From: an uncultured Saprospirales bacterium
Lineage (GTDB): Bacteria > Bacteroidota > Bacteroidia > Chitinophagales > Saprospiraceae
Reading direction: 5' to 3'
Assembly: GCA_937899855.1 (NCBI GenBank)
Contig: CALCCH010000560.1
Coordinates: 1 to 45,290 of the forward strand
Length of the DNA: 45,290 bases
Part shown: positions 8,604 to 16,164 of the stretch, piece by piece
How positions within the stretch are numbered: the first letter of the stretch is position 1
How the letters are laid out: the number at the start of each line of letters is the position of its first letter
Notes under the pieces: model-generated
What the model was told of the DNA's origin: nothing
The model's database searches: none
What the model saw: the letters and a program-made list of their open reading frames with translations, nothing else
Program-made: the position numbers and the translations under genes

Positions 8604-9716
8604 ATGAAATACCTCAGTGAATACCGCGATCCCGAGTTGGCCCAGCGCTACCTGCGTGAGATCGAAAAGACCGTCACCCGTCCCTGGACGATCATGGAGG
8701 TGTGTGGTGGCCAGACCCACAGCCTGGTCAAAAATGGCATCCTCAACCTACTGCCACCGGAGGTCAATATGGTCCACGGACCGGGCTGCCCGGTTTGTGT
8801 GACCCCCCTCAACCTCATCGACAAGGCCGTTTACCTGGCCGAAGAGAAGGACGTCATCCTGTGTTCTTACGGCGATATGTTGCGGGTGCCGGGTTCGGAA
8901 AAGAGCTTGCTGGAGGCCAAGGCCAATGGGGCGGATATCCGCATCCTGTATTCGCCGCTGGAGGCCGTAAAAATTGCCCAGGAAAATCCCGATCGGGAGG
9001 TCGTTTTCTTTGCGGTGGGCTTTGAGACGACGGCGCCGGCCAATGCCCTGTCCGTGGTACACGCCCAGCGCCTGGGACTCGATAATTACGCTATCCTCGC
9101 TTCCCACGTACTCGTTCCGCCCGCCATCGAAGCCCTGCTCAGTGATGAGGAATGTCTGGTCGAAGGCTTCCTGGCCGCCGGGCACGTCTGTACCATCATG
9201 GGGCTGGAAGAGTACTTTCCCCTGGTCGACCGTTTTGGGGTCCCCATCGTCGTTACTGGTTTCGAACCGGTTGATATCTTGCAAGGGATTCTGATGGTGG
9301 TCCAGCAATTGGAACGGGGGGAGGCCAAGTTGGAGAACCAGTACGCCCGGATGGTCCGAGAGGGGGGCAACCCCAAGGCGCGGGAAACGATCTACGAGGT
9401 ATTTGACATCACCGACCGGATGTGGCGGGGCATGGATGTGATTCCCCAGAGTGGCTACGGCGTTTGCCAGGCTTATCAAAAATTTGATGCCCAACGCAAG
9501 TTTTCGGTCGACATTCCCGAAGCTCCCGAGAACGCCAGTTGTATCGCGGGAGACATCATGAAGGGACTCAAGAAGCCCTTTCACTGCCCCAACTTTGGGA
9601 CCCACTGCAAGCCCGAAAATCCACTCGGCGCCCCGATGGTCAGCTCGGAGGGCGCCTGTGCGGCGTACTACCATTTTTCCGATCGCATCCACCAAATCGA
9701 AAAACAATCGGCCTAG
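8604..9716 (+). CDS. hypD: Hydrogenase formation protein HypD
   Basis: A 370-residue iron-sulfur protein that, with HypC, accepts cyanide from HypE and builds the Fe(CN)2CO group. Conserved cysteines are Cys34 (MEVCGGQTH) and Cys62/Cys65 (GPGCPVC). The [4Fe-4S] ligand region near the C-terminus reads [17 protein letters not shown] and [12 protein letters not shown]. The central block GFETTAP is also typical. Length matches the family. The hypE start follows 2 nt after the stop. Confidence 0.97.
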   Translation: MKYLSEYRDPELAQRYLREIEKTVTRPWTIMEVCGGQTHSLVKNGILNLLPPEVNMVHGPGCPVCVTPLNLIDKAVYLAEEKDVILCSYGDMLRVPGSEKSLLEAKANGADIRILYSPLEAVKIAQENPDREVVFFAVGFETTAPANALSVVHAQRLGLDNYAILASHVLVPPAIEALLSDEECLVEGFLAAGHVCTIMGLEEYFPLVDRFGVPIVVTGFEPVDILQGILMVVQQLERGEAKLENQYARMVREGGNPKARETIYEVFDITDRMWRGMDVIPQSGYGVCQAYQKFDAQRKFSVDIPEAPENASCIAGDIMKGLKKPFHCPNFGTHCKPENPLGAPMVSSEGACAAYYHFSDRIHQIEKQSA

Positions 9717-9718
9717 TG

Positions 9719-10789
9719 ATGAGTACTTCAAAAAACGCGAAGAAAATAGAATGGCAATTGCAATGCCCCATGCCCAAACTGGACTTTGAGGTGATCACCC
9801 TCGGACACGGTAGTGGTGGATTGTTGACCCACCGCCTGCTAGAGAGTGGGGTTTTTGAGCTGTTGAAGAACGAACAGCTCGATCGTCGGCACGACGGCGC
9901 GCTGCTGCACCTCCAGGGGCCCACGGCCTTTACCACCGACAGCTTCGTCATTTCCCCCATCTTTTTTCCGGGGGGCAATATCGGAGAGTTGGCGGTCAAC
10001 GGAACGGTCAATGACCTGGCGATGTGCGGGGCCATTCCCCGTTTTCTCTCCCTGAGCTTTATCATCGAAGAGGGTTTGCGGATGGAGGAATTTTGGGACA
10101 TCGTGGTGGCGATCAAATTTGCGGCGGAAGCCGCGGGCGTGAAGATCGTGACGGGCGATACCAAGGTGGTGGAACGGGGAAAGGGCGATAAGATTTTTGT
10201 CAATACTACTGGAATTGGCACCTTGCACCCTCGGGCGAAGATCGACCTGGGGCGCGTGGGCGTGGGGGATAAAATCATCGTGAGCGGCAACGTAGCGACG
10301 CACGGCATCGCGATCATGTCGGTACGCGAGGGCTTGGAATTTGAGACGACGATCGAAAGTGATACCCAGCCCCTACACCACTTGGTGACCGCACTGCTGG
10401 ACCGTTTTGGACCGGACGTTCACCTCCTGCGCGATCCGACGCGGGGAGGACTGGGAACGGTACTCACCGAAATTGCGCGGGAAGTGGGCCAGGGCATTGA
10501 ATTGCACCAACGGGATTTGCCGATTGACGAGCAGGTCCGTGGCGCTTGTGAAATCCTGGGACTCGATCCCTTGTACGTGGCCAACGAAGGCATCTTTATT
10601 GGCATTGTGGCGGAGGGGGTAGCGGAGGAAGTGGTGGCGGAGCTGCGTGGCCTACCGGGCGGGGCGGAGGCGGCCATCATCGGGGAGGTCGTAGCGGCCC
10701 ATCCCCGGCAGGTGATCCTGACCAGTGCCATCGGCGGCAAGCGGGTGGTCAATATGTTGGTGGGCGAGCAGTTGCCCCGAATTTGTTAA
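9719..10789 (+). CDS. hypE: Carbamoyl dehydratase HypE
   Basis: A 356-residue PurM-like ATPase that converts the carbamoyl group received from HypF into a thiocyanate on its own C-terminal cysteine. It has the glycine-rich LGHGSGG motif (residues 28-34), ATP-binding segments DSFVISP and GDTKVVERG, and RDPTRGGLGTVL. It ends in LPRIC, the required terminal Cys. The frame is open back to 9539 inside hypD, but the ATG at 9719 gives the normal family length and clean packing. Confidence 0.97.
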   Translation: MSTSKNAKKIEWQLQCPMPKLDFEVITLGHGSGGLLTHRLLESGVFELLKNEQLDRRHDGALLHLQGPTAFTTDSFVISPIFFPGGNIGELAVNGTVNDLAMCGAIPRFLSLSFIIEEGLRMEEFWDIVVAIKFAAEAAGVKIVTGDTKVVERGKGDKIFVNTTGIGTLHPRAKIDLGRVGVGDKIIVSGNVATHGIAIMSVREGLEFETTIESDTQPLHHLVTALLDRFGPDVHLLRDPTRGGLGTVLTEIAREVGQGIELHQRDLPIDEQVRGACEILGLDPLYVANEGIFIGIVAEGVAEEVVAELRGLPGGAEAAIIGEVVAAHPRQVILTSAIGGKRVVNMLVGEQLPRIC

Positions 10790-10813
10790 GACTACTACAA
10801 GCGCCGTGTGGGT

Positions 10814-11215
10814 ATGAAAAAAGCATTGGAAAACCGGGAAGACATTGAGCGATTGGTGCGCGCCTTTTACCAAAAAATGCTGGCCGATCCCGAATTGGGT
10901 CCCCTGTTTCTGCGGGTGGCCCAAATTAGCCTGACCGAGCACCTGCCCCCGGTCTACGACTTTTGGGAGAGTGCCCTTTTCCAAACCGGAAGCTACCGGC
11001 ACAACCTGATGGACATCCACCTGGCGTTTCACCAAAAGCACCGCCTGGAAAAAGCACACTTTGACCGTTGGTTGGAATTGTTTACCCAAACCGTTGATGA
11101 ATTGTTCACCGGCGAGCGAGCCCAGGGGGCGAAGCAACGCGCCCGAACCATCGCCACCATTATTCAACTGAAAATTGACCACCTTGAAAAGCAACGACTC
11201 GAATTTGGCAACTAA
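10814..11215 (+). CDS. Group III truncated haemoglobin (trHb3)
   Basis: A 133-residue globin of the TrHb3 class. Compared with Campylobacter jejuni Ctb, the key residues are present: Tyr19 (B10), His43 (E7 region), Trp51 in the DFW block, proximal His69 (F8) in MDIHLAF, and Trp86 (G8) in DRWLELF. Such proteins bind O2 or NO; roles in NO detoxification or oxygen handling are known for relatives. An upstream GTG (10808) is in frame, but the ATG at 10814 is preferred. It lies 24 bp after hypE and overlaps the start of the NHL frame, so it belongs to the operon. A role protecting the hydrogenase is inferred only from position. Confidence 0.9.
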   Translation: MKKALENREDIERLVRAFYQKMLADPELGPLFLRVAQISLTEHLPPVYDFWESALFQTGSYRHNLMDIHLAFHQKHRLEKAHFDRWLELFTQTVDELFTGERAQGAKQRARTIATIIQLKIDHLEKQRLEFGN

Positions 11216-12317
11216 GGACTTGCCTCAATTGGTGGGGGAGACCCACCTGTTTAAGGGGGCGGAGGAAAGTCCCCTACTGGCTCCCCGTGGGGTCTTTATG
11301 GTTCGGGGACAACTGTGGGTAGCGGATACGGCACAGAACCGCGTCTTTTGCTGGCGGGACCTACCCACCACGGAGTTTGCGGAGCCGGATTTGGTGCTGG
11401 GGCAGGTGCAGAGCGCAGCAACGGGACGCAATGCGCAGGGTAAGGTCAATGCCTCGACCTTGTTTTATCCCTCGGGCTTGTGGTCGGATGGGCAGCGCAT
11501 GATCGTAGCCGATGCTTGGAATCACCGGGTACTGATTTGGCACGATTTGCCCACCCGCGATGGCCAGCCGGCCGACGTGGTACTGGGGCAGCCCGACTTT
11601 AGCCACAATGCGCCCAACGTCGCGGGGATTGGTCATCCCCCCACCGCGCGTTCGCTACACTGGTGCTACGGGGTATACTCCGACGGCGAGCAACTGTGGG
11701 TGGCCGATACGGGCAACCGGCGCGTGTTGTACTACCGCCAGATTCCGCAGTAAAGTTACGCGGCCGCCGACGGCGTCATTGGCAAGTCCAGCTTTACCGA
11801 GCGCGACTACGAAAACGAAGATCCGATTTGGCCCTACTCGGTCAAGATTGGTCCGCGGGGGGAGCTGGCGATTACCGATACCCAATACTATCGGGTGCTA
11901 CTGTGGCGCCACTGGCGGGATGCCCTGACTCAAAAGGCGGAGCGCATCATCGGCCAGGCCGATTTTGCGGGCAACGGGCAGAACCAGTTCCAATGGTTCC
12001 CCCGAGCCAATACACTCAATTGGTGCTACGACACTTGTTTTTACCGCGATGGCCTGTGGGTGGCGGATACGGGCAACAGTCGTTTGCTGTGGTTTGCGCA
12101 GTGGCCGGAGCAATCGAACGTAGCGGCGGATAATTTGCTGGGGCAGGATGATTTTAACACCGGTAGCGAAAATAAAAATACCATTCAGAGTACGGAGGGC
12201 AGTTTTTATTGGCCCTTCCAGACTTGTGTGGAGAAAAAGACGAAGGTGGTCGCCCATACGGACACTCACAGCATCGTAATAAATCTATTGAATTTTTCAT
12301 ATGGAGAATATATTTAA
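11175..12317 (+). pseudogene. NHL-repeat beta-propeller protein, interrupted by an in-frame TAA
   Basis: The same frame runs from about 11175 to 12317 and encodes about 380 codons of NHL repeats. It is broken by one TAA at 11751-11753. Repeat blades are recognisable on both sides by LWVADTAQNRVFCW, IVADAWNHRVLIW, LWVADTGNRRVLYY, LAITDTQYYRVLLW and LWVADTGNSRLLWF, each followed by a VLGQ or IGQADF type linker. NHL genes accompany group 2a hydrogenases and may mediate partner binding. The start is uncertain: TTG 11175 lies inside the globin gene; the conserved part starts near 11230. The tail overlaps the permease ATG at 12301. The stop could be a true mutation, a base error or a readthrough site. 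Translated pieces would be 11175-11753 and 11895-12317. Confidence 0.8.
11751..11753 (+). other. In-frame TAA within the NHL-repeat gene
   Basis: The codons before (IPQ) and after (SYAAADGVIG) this TAA continue the same beta-propeller blade without frame change or missing residues. It is therefore a single-codon interruption at about codon 193, not a gene boundary. Confidence 0.85.
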
Positions 12318-12318
12318 T

Positions 12319-12330
12319 TAGTTATTGTAA
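12319..12330 (+). other. Two in-frame stops (TAG, TAA) near the likely permease start
   Basis: An ATG at 12301 is in frame with the permease and overlaps the end of the NHL gene, as expected in this operon. Reading from it gives MENIFN, TAG (12319-12321), LL, TAA (12328-12330), then SVVGFSHAFEADH. The hydrophobic start of the first transmembrane helix is therefore interrupted twice. The surrounding 12270-12333 stretch is much more AT-rich than its neighbours. Confidence 0.65.
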
Positions 12331-12336
12331 TCGGTA

Positions 12337-12930
12337 GTGGGATTTAGTCACGCCTTTGAAGCGGATCATTTGGTGGCGGTGGGGAGCATCGTGACGCGGC
12401 GCGACCGTTGGGTACTGGCGCTAAAGGATGGCATTTATTGGGGCTTGGGACACAGCTCGACCATCTTGTTGATCGGTTTGTTGATGATCGTGGCGCGGGC
12501 TACTTTCTTAGAAGCTTACTTTGGCTTTTTTGAGGCGCTGGTGGGTTTGATGCTGATTGCGCTCGGTTTTTTTCGCTTGTACCGTCGGGGGAGGGGAGGC
12601 GCCGAGGAGGTGCCGCTTGCGGAGCAGGAAGGGCAGCACCACTTGGCTTACGGAGTGGGTTTGCTACACGGATTGGCGGGGAGCGGTGCTCTGGTGGTGC
12701 TGGTGATGGCGGAGTGGGCGGGTACTTGGGCGAGTATGGGCTACCTCCTGGTGTTTGGCGCGGGTTCGGTAGTGGGGATGTTGGTGGCGGCTGGTATCTT
12801 TGGCCTTCCTTTTTGTCGGCGTTGGACGGTAGGGGGCTGGTGGTCCGGGGGGCTGGTGTGGCTGTCCTCCCTGTTGTGTATGGGCTACGGTGGTTATCTA
12901 TTCATCAGTCAAGTCCAACAATTTTACTAA
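12337..12930 (+). CDS. NiCoT/UreH-type nickel permease (N-terminus probably damaged)
   Basis: A 197-residue integral membrane protein (from GTG 12337) with about five or six hydrophobic helices. The signature HAFEADH (His5-x4-Asp10-His11) matches the HX4DH metal-binding motif of NiCoT/UreH nickel transporters. A second helix carries GLGHSSTILLIG, another typical block. Nickel uptake fits the end of a hydrogenase maturation operon. The natural start is probably ATG 12301, which would complete the first helix, but two stops lie between. Translation from GTG 12337 would give a protein lacking most of helix one before the motif. Whether it is functional is uncertain. Confidence 0.78.
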   Translation: MGFSHAFEADHLVAVGSIVTRRDRWVLALKDGIYWGLGHSSTILLIGLLMIVARATFLEAYFGFFEALVGLMLIALGFFRLYRRGRGGAEEVPLAEQEGQHHLAYGVGLLHGLAGSGALVVLVMAEWAGTWASMGYLLVFGAGSVVGMLVAAGIFGLPFCRRWTVGGWWSGGLVWLSSLLCMGYGGYLFISQVQQFY

Positions 12931-12972
12931 ATGCTACGCTTCCCAAGCAGCAACCATTAAGACATCCGTGCG

Positions 12973-13206
12973 ATGGAAGAATTTGAACCCCGAGCCTTTA
13001 TACGTTTTGCCCTGAGTCATTTTGGGCTTCCCCTACTCCGGGAGGAAGGGCCGTATTTTTACCTCGACCGGGGCTACTGCATCGAACTGGAGGGTCCCCA
13101 ATTGTACAAGCTTTCCCAAAACGATCAAGTGATTGCCCCCTTTGCGGACTTGGAAGAAATGTGTATTTTTATACAAAAGGACCGGCAGCAGTATGAAGAA
13201 GATTGA
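12973..13206 (+). CDS. Unknown 77-residue protein
   Basis: A small soluble protein starting MEEFEPRAFIRFALSHFGLP and ending in a charged QQYEED tail. It has an alpha/beta pattern with repeated aromatic residues and one conserved-looking GYCIELEG strand. I do not recognise the family. It begins 42 bp after the permease and overlaps the following DUF151 gene by 14 nt, which supports real translation and coupling with that gene rather than a hydrogenase role. Confidence 0.7.
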   Translation: MEEFEPRAFIRFALSHFGLPLLREEGPYFYLDRGYCIELEGPQLYKLSQNDQVIAPFADLEEMCIFIQKDRQQYEED

Positions 13207-13753
13207 GCTCAACATCATCGCCTTGGCCAATAGCGAATCCAGTGAAGGAAACTTTGCGTTAATTTTGGAAGAGCAAGCCGGCTTTCGGCGCCTGCCCATC
13301 ATCATTGGCCCCTTCGAGGCCCAGGCCATTGCCATTTCGCTGGAGCGCATGCAACCCAAGCGCCCCCTCACCCACGACCTGTTTAAAAATACCCTGGAGC
13401 TGCTCGGCGCCCAGATCACCGAAATCCTCATTTCCGACCTGGTCGAAGGCGTCTTCTTTGCCACCCTCTACGGCACCCAGTCCGACGGCAGCCCCCTCCA
13501 GGTCGACGCCCGCAGCTCCGACGCCATTGCGCTGGCCGTTCGTTTCCAGTGCCCCCTCTACACCACCGAAGCCAATATGCAAAGTGCGGGCGTAGCGCGC
13601 GTCAGCCCGAGCAAGGCCTTTACCTACAAGCGGGGCAGTTTGTCCGAGTATTCGCGGGAGGAATTGGAGCGGTTGCTGGCCCAGGTGTTGGCCAAGGAGG
13701 ACTACGAGAGTGCGTCGAAGATTCGGGATGCGCTGGGGAAGAAGGGGGGCTAG
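13193..13753 (+). CDS. Bifunctional nuclease family (DUF151/BFN) protein with C-terminal UVR motif
   Basis: A 186-residue protein. The N-terminal 130 residues match the BFN/DUF151 domain: LPIIIGPFEAQAIAI, RPLTHDLF and VDARSSDAIALAVR. The C-terminal part is a UvrB/UvrC-type UVR helical hairpin (REELERLLAQVLAKEDYESA, then SKIRDAL). This combination is common in Bacteroidota. The plant founding member has RNase and DNase activity; the bacterial role is unsettled. The frame is open from 13133, but the ATG at 13193 begins exactly at the domain. It is the last plus-strand gene of the block and probably unrelated to hydrogenase maturation. Confidence 0.92.
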   Translation: MKKIELNIIALANSESSEGNFALILEEQAGFRRLPIIIGPFEAQAIAISLERMQPKRPLTHDLFKNTLELLGAQITEILISDLVEGVFFATLYGTQSDGSPLQVDARSSDAIALAVRFQCPLYTTEANMQSAGVARVSPSKAFTYKRGSLSEYSREELERLLAQVLAKEDYESASKIRDALGKKGG

Positions 13754-13756
13754 GGC

Positions 13757-13999
13757 CTAATCCCCCTCCACCAACACCAACAACTCATACGCCACCGCCG
13801 CCCGCTCATTCCGCGCTTCCTCCCAACTCATCGTACCAAAAGCCAATTCCCGCTACACCACCGCCAGCAGCCGCGCCCACCACACCAGCTTGCGCTCGCG
13901 CTGGGCACACCAATGGCCCAGGCATTGCAGCAGCCGCTGTAATGCCTCCTCTATGCGATCTTCCGCAATGAGCAGTTGAATGGTCTTGACCGGAATCAT
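13757..13999 (-). pseudogene. Decayed EAD11-like effector-associated domain fragment
   Basis: On the minus strand, reading from the ATG at 13999, about 80 codons give MIPVKTIQLLIAEDRIEEAL, then a helical stretch, a TAG at 13853-13855, then RELAFGTMSWEEARNERAAV and YELLVL before the final TAG (13757-13759). The LIAEDRIEEALQRL block and the LAFGTMSWEEARNERAAVAY block resemble both halves of effector-associated domain 11. This is a short helical adaptor found at termini of Bacteroidota and cyanobacterial conflict or signalling proteins. The TAG is probably a changed CAG. Upstream, the frame meets a TAA near 14060, so no effector domain survives. Similarity is judged from memory of the family pattern. 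Confidence 0.6.
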
Positions 14000-14844
14000 C
14001 AGTACGAAGTCTTGAACTACAATTTTCGGATCCCGGTGCCGCTGTCCTTACCCCCGATAGGGCAAGCGATGCAAAGGCGCGGGTGGTTGGGGCGTAGCCG
14101 AAGACCGAGCTGATGAAGGACGTCAAGTCAAATGTTTATCCTAAGATGGGATCAAATATCGGGCTATTCGATCCGGGGGAACGGACCGGGTCGGTCCGCT
14201 TGATATATACAATACGACCAATACAAGCCAAACGCGGCGCCATAAGTTTCGCATACACCGTACTGGTCCAAAAATAAATCGCGGCAAGACTTTACCAGGA
14301 GGGCTGGAGCCTCCCGAAATCATTATTAATGTGGAGGTCCCCACTAATATAGAGCCTTAACATTAGTTTCGAATACCACGCAAAGTGGAGCCGCTGGCAA
14401 AATTTTTTGAATGCTAAATTGGCGACATTGTGGTTTTATTCCTAAATTAGGGTGTTGTTAGTTCTGAACAACCAAAGATACTGCCCTTTATCTCAATATT
14501 CTGCCAGCCGCTAAGTTTGCTTTTTCAAGAGCGGCTTCAACAAAATCACACGTAGTAGCTAAAATTGTCAAAACACGTCTGAGTACGGAACGGTAAGTCC
14601 GGTGCTCAAACGAATCTTACTGTCATTGACCCAACAAATGTTGCGCTCGTGCAGTGCAACCCTAACTGCTTACCTAAGGCTTAACTGTAATCGCCGGGAT
14701 TGATCCCCCCCAATCATTCCCTGATCCGTTGACGCCACGATCCGTTCGTCGTCTCCCAATCCAGTACCACCGGTACTGCTGGGATGTTTATGCCCCAACG
14801 CTAGGCCTTACTTTACTATTGATAAATTGTCTAACTGCTGTCGT
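14000..14844. other. Gene-free region of about 0.85 kb with short inverted repeats
   Basis: No convincing reading frame, tRNA or insertion-sequence end was found on either strand. It is more AT-rich than both flanks, especially 14400-14600. Two short perfect inverted repeats occur: CGGACCG GGT CGGTCCG (14182-14198) and CAGTACC ACC GGTACTG (14762-14778). It separates the plus-strand hydrogenase block and the EAD-like remnant from the giant surface protein. The promoter of the latter should lie here, but no complete Bacteroidota promoter was located with confidence. Confidence 0.55.
14762..14778. repeat. 7-bp perfect inverted repeat upstream of the giant surface-protein gene
   Basis: CAGTACC and GGTACTG are separated by ACC, 66 bp before the ATG at 14845. 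It could be an operator or a small RNA hairpin. There is no T run, so it is not a typical terminator. Confidence 0.4.
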
Positions 14845-16164
14845 ATGAAGCATTTGTTCGCTTTTCTATTGCTGTTGGTACCCCTTTGGTCCCTCCCCTC
14901 GCTTTCCGCCCAAACCCAGGCCGCCTACCTGCGTTCTACCGTAGGTCAGCCCTGGAATAGTGCTACTAACAATACCATTATGGACGATGTGTTCGGCGCG
15001 GGCAGTTGGTCCGATCTGCGCTACGAAACCGTCGATATCGCCACGCTCCTGGCCGATCATACCCTGCTCTTTATGGAGGGCAGCGACGACAATGCCAACG
15101 AGCTGGAGACCTTTCTGACTACCCACCGCCCCGCCATCGAAAGCTGGGTGAGCAATGGGGGCAACATCTTTTTCAACGCCGCCCCCAACGAAGGCAACGG
15201 CATGAACTTTGGCTTCGGAGGCATCAGCCTCAGTTATAACGGAAGCAACAACACCGGCACCGCGCGGGCCTACGACGTTTCCCTGCCCCTCTGCAACGGC
15301 CCCTTCCTCCGCGTACTGGCCAACTGGTCGGGCAATTCCTTTGCCCACGCCACCATCAGCGGACCGGGAATGGATACCCTGGTCGTCGACCTCAGCAACG
15401 CCAGCCGCGTCGTCGTTGCCTCCAAAAATTGGGGGGCCGGGCGCGTTATTTTTGGAGGCATGACCACCGTCAACTTTCACAGCCCCTCCTCCGAATCTTT
15501 TAACCTCCGACGCAATATCCTGGAGTCGCTCAAGTTCAATCCCGTTCCCCTGGATGCCGGTATCGTCAGTGTGGATTCTCCACGCGTCTTTTGCGCGGGC
15601 CCGCACGACATCGAGGTGACCCTGGCCAATCTGGGCCTCGATACCTTGTTCGACGTTACGGTCAACTGGGAGTTCAACGGTGTCGCCGCCACCCCCCTGA
15701 TGTACAATACGCCACTCGATACCTTTGGCAGTGGCAACAATACGGAGAGCCTGGTACTGGGTACGGAAAATTTCGTGGCGGGGCAGTTGTACACCATCAA
15801 GGCCTGGACCACCAACCCCAACGGAATGGCCGATACGGTCAACTTTAACGCTACCTCCACCGTGGTCGTCTCGCCCGGGCTGGCGGGTACCTACACGATC
15901 GGCGGCGCTACGCCCGATTATCCCACCTTCGCTGCGGCGCTCGCGGACCTACACACCTTCGGCGTTTGCGATTCGGTGACCTTTAACGTGCGCAACGGTA
16001 CCTACAACGAACAGCTGGAATTTCTATCCGTGGCGGGTGCGGGGGCCAATAGCCCAATCGTATTCCAATCCGAATCGGGAGACAGCACGCAGGTGATCCT
16101 TAGCTTTTTAACAACTCCAGTTCGACCAACTATACGCTCCTGCTCAACGGTGTCGACTGGCTGA
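14845..16164 (+). CDS. Giant secreted beta-helix/CARDB protein, N-terminal part (before frameshift)
   Basis: The ATG at 14845 (not the upstream TTG 14827) starts a clear signal peptide, MKHLFAFLLLLVPLWSLPS followed by LSA and Gln, so the product is exported. Residues about 25-240 form a globular domain resembling glutamine-amidotransferase/ThuA-like folds (LLFMEGSDDNANELETF, WVSNGGNIFFNAAP); this is tentative. Residues about 245-345 are a CARDB/Ig-like domain. From residue 348 (AGTYTIGGATPDYPTF) the first beta-helix unit begins. The frame then leaves the family pattern after VILSF at about 16110 and ends at 16164. Adding one T to the run at 16105-16109 joins it in frame to the next coding part, giving one protein of about 4,475 residues. 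Confidence 0.85.
   Translation: MKHLFAFLLLLVPLWSLPSLSAQTQAAYLRSTVGQPWNSATNNTIMDDVFGAGSWSDLRYETVDIATLLADHTLLFMEGSDDNANELETFLTTHRPAIESWVSNGGNIFFNAAPNEGNGMNFGFGGISLSYNGSNNTGTARAYDVSLPLCNGPFLRVLANWSGNSFAHATISGPGMDTLVVDLSNASRVVVASKNWGAGRVIFGGMTTVNFHSPSSESFNLRRNILESLKFNPVPLDAGIVSVDSPRVFCAGPHDIEVTLANLGLDTLFDVTVNWEFNGVAATPLMYNTPLDTFGSGNNTESLVLGTENFVAGQLYTIKAWTTNPNGMADTVNFNATSTVVVSPGLAGTYTIGGATPDYPTFAAALADLHTFGVCDSVTFNVRNGTYNEQLEFLSVAGAGANSPIVFQSESGDSTQVILSFLTTPVRPTIRSCSTVSTG

Noticed and set aside
11751-12330. Stop-codon reassignment as the reason for the internal TAA and TAG codons
   Set aside because: All other genes in the window use TAA, TAG and TGA as normal stops, often just before a new start.
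13743-13767. AGGGGG/CCCCCT hairpin after the DUF151 gene as a terminator
   Set aside because: The stem is short, the loop is 13 nt and no T run follows.
14512-14519. TAAGTTTG, an exact match to the Bacteroidota -7 element TANNTTTG
   Set aside because: There is no TTG-type -33 element at the right distance upstream and it lies over 320 bp from the start codon; a single 8-base match can be chance.
16105-16110. Programmed -1 ribosomal frameshift
   Set aside because: The heptamer is C TTT TTA, not a full X XXY YYZ site, and no downstream pseudoknot was recognised; a lost T is simpler.
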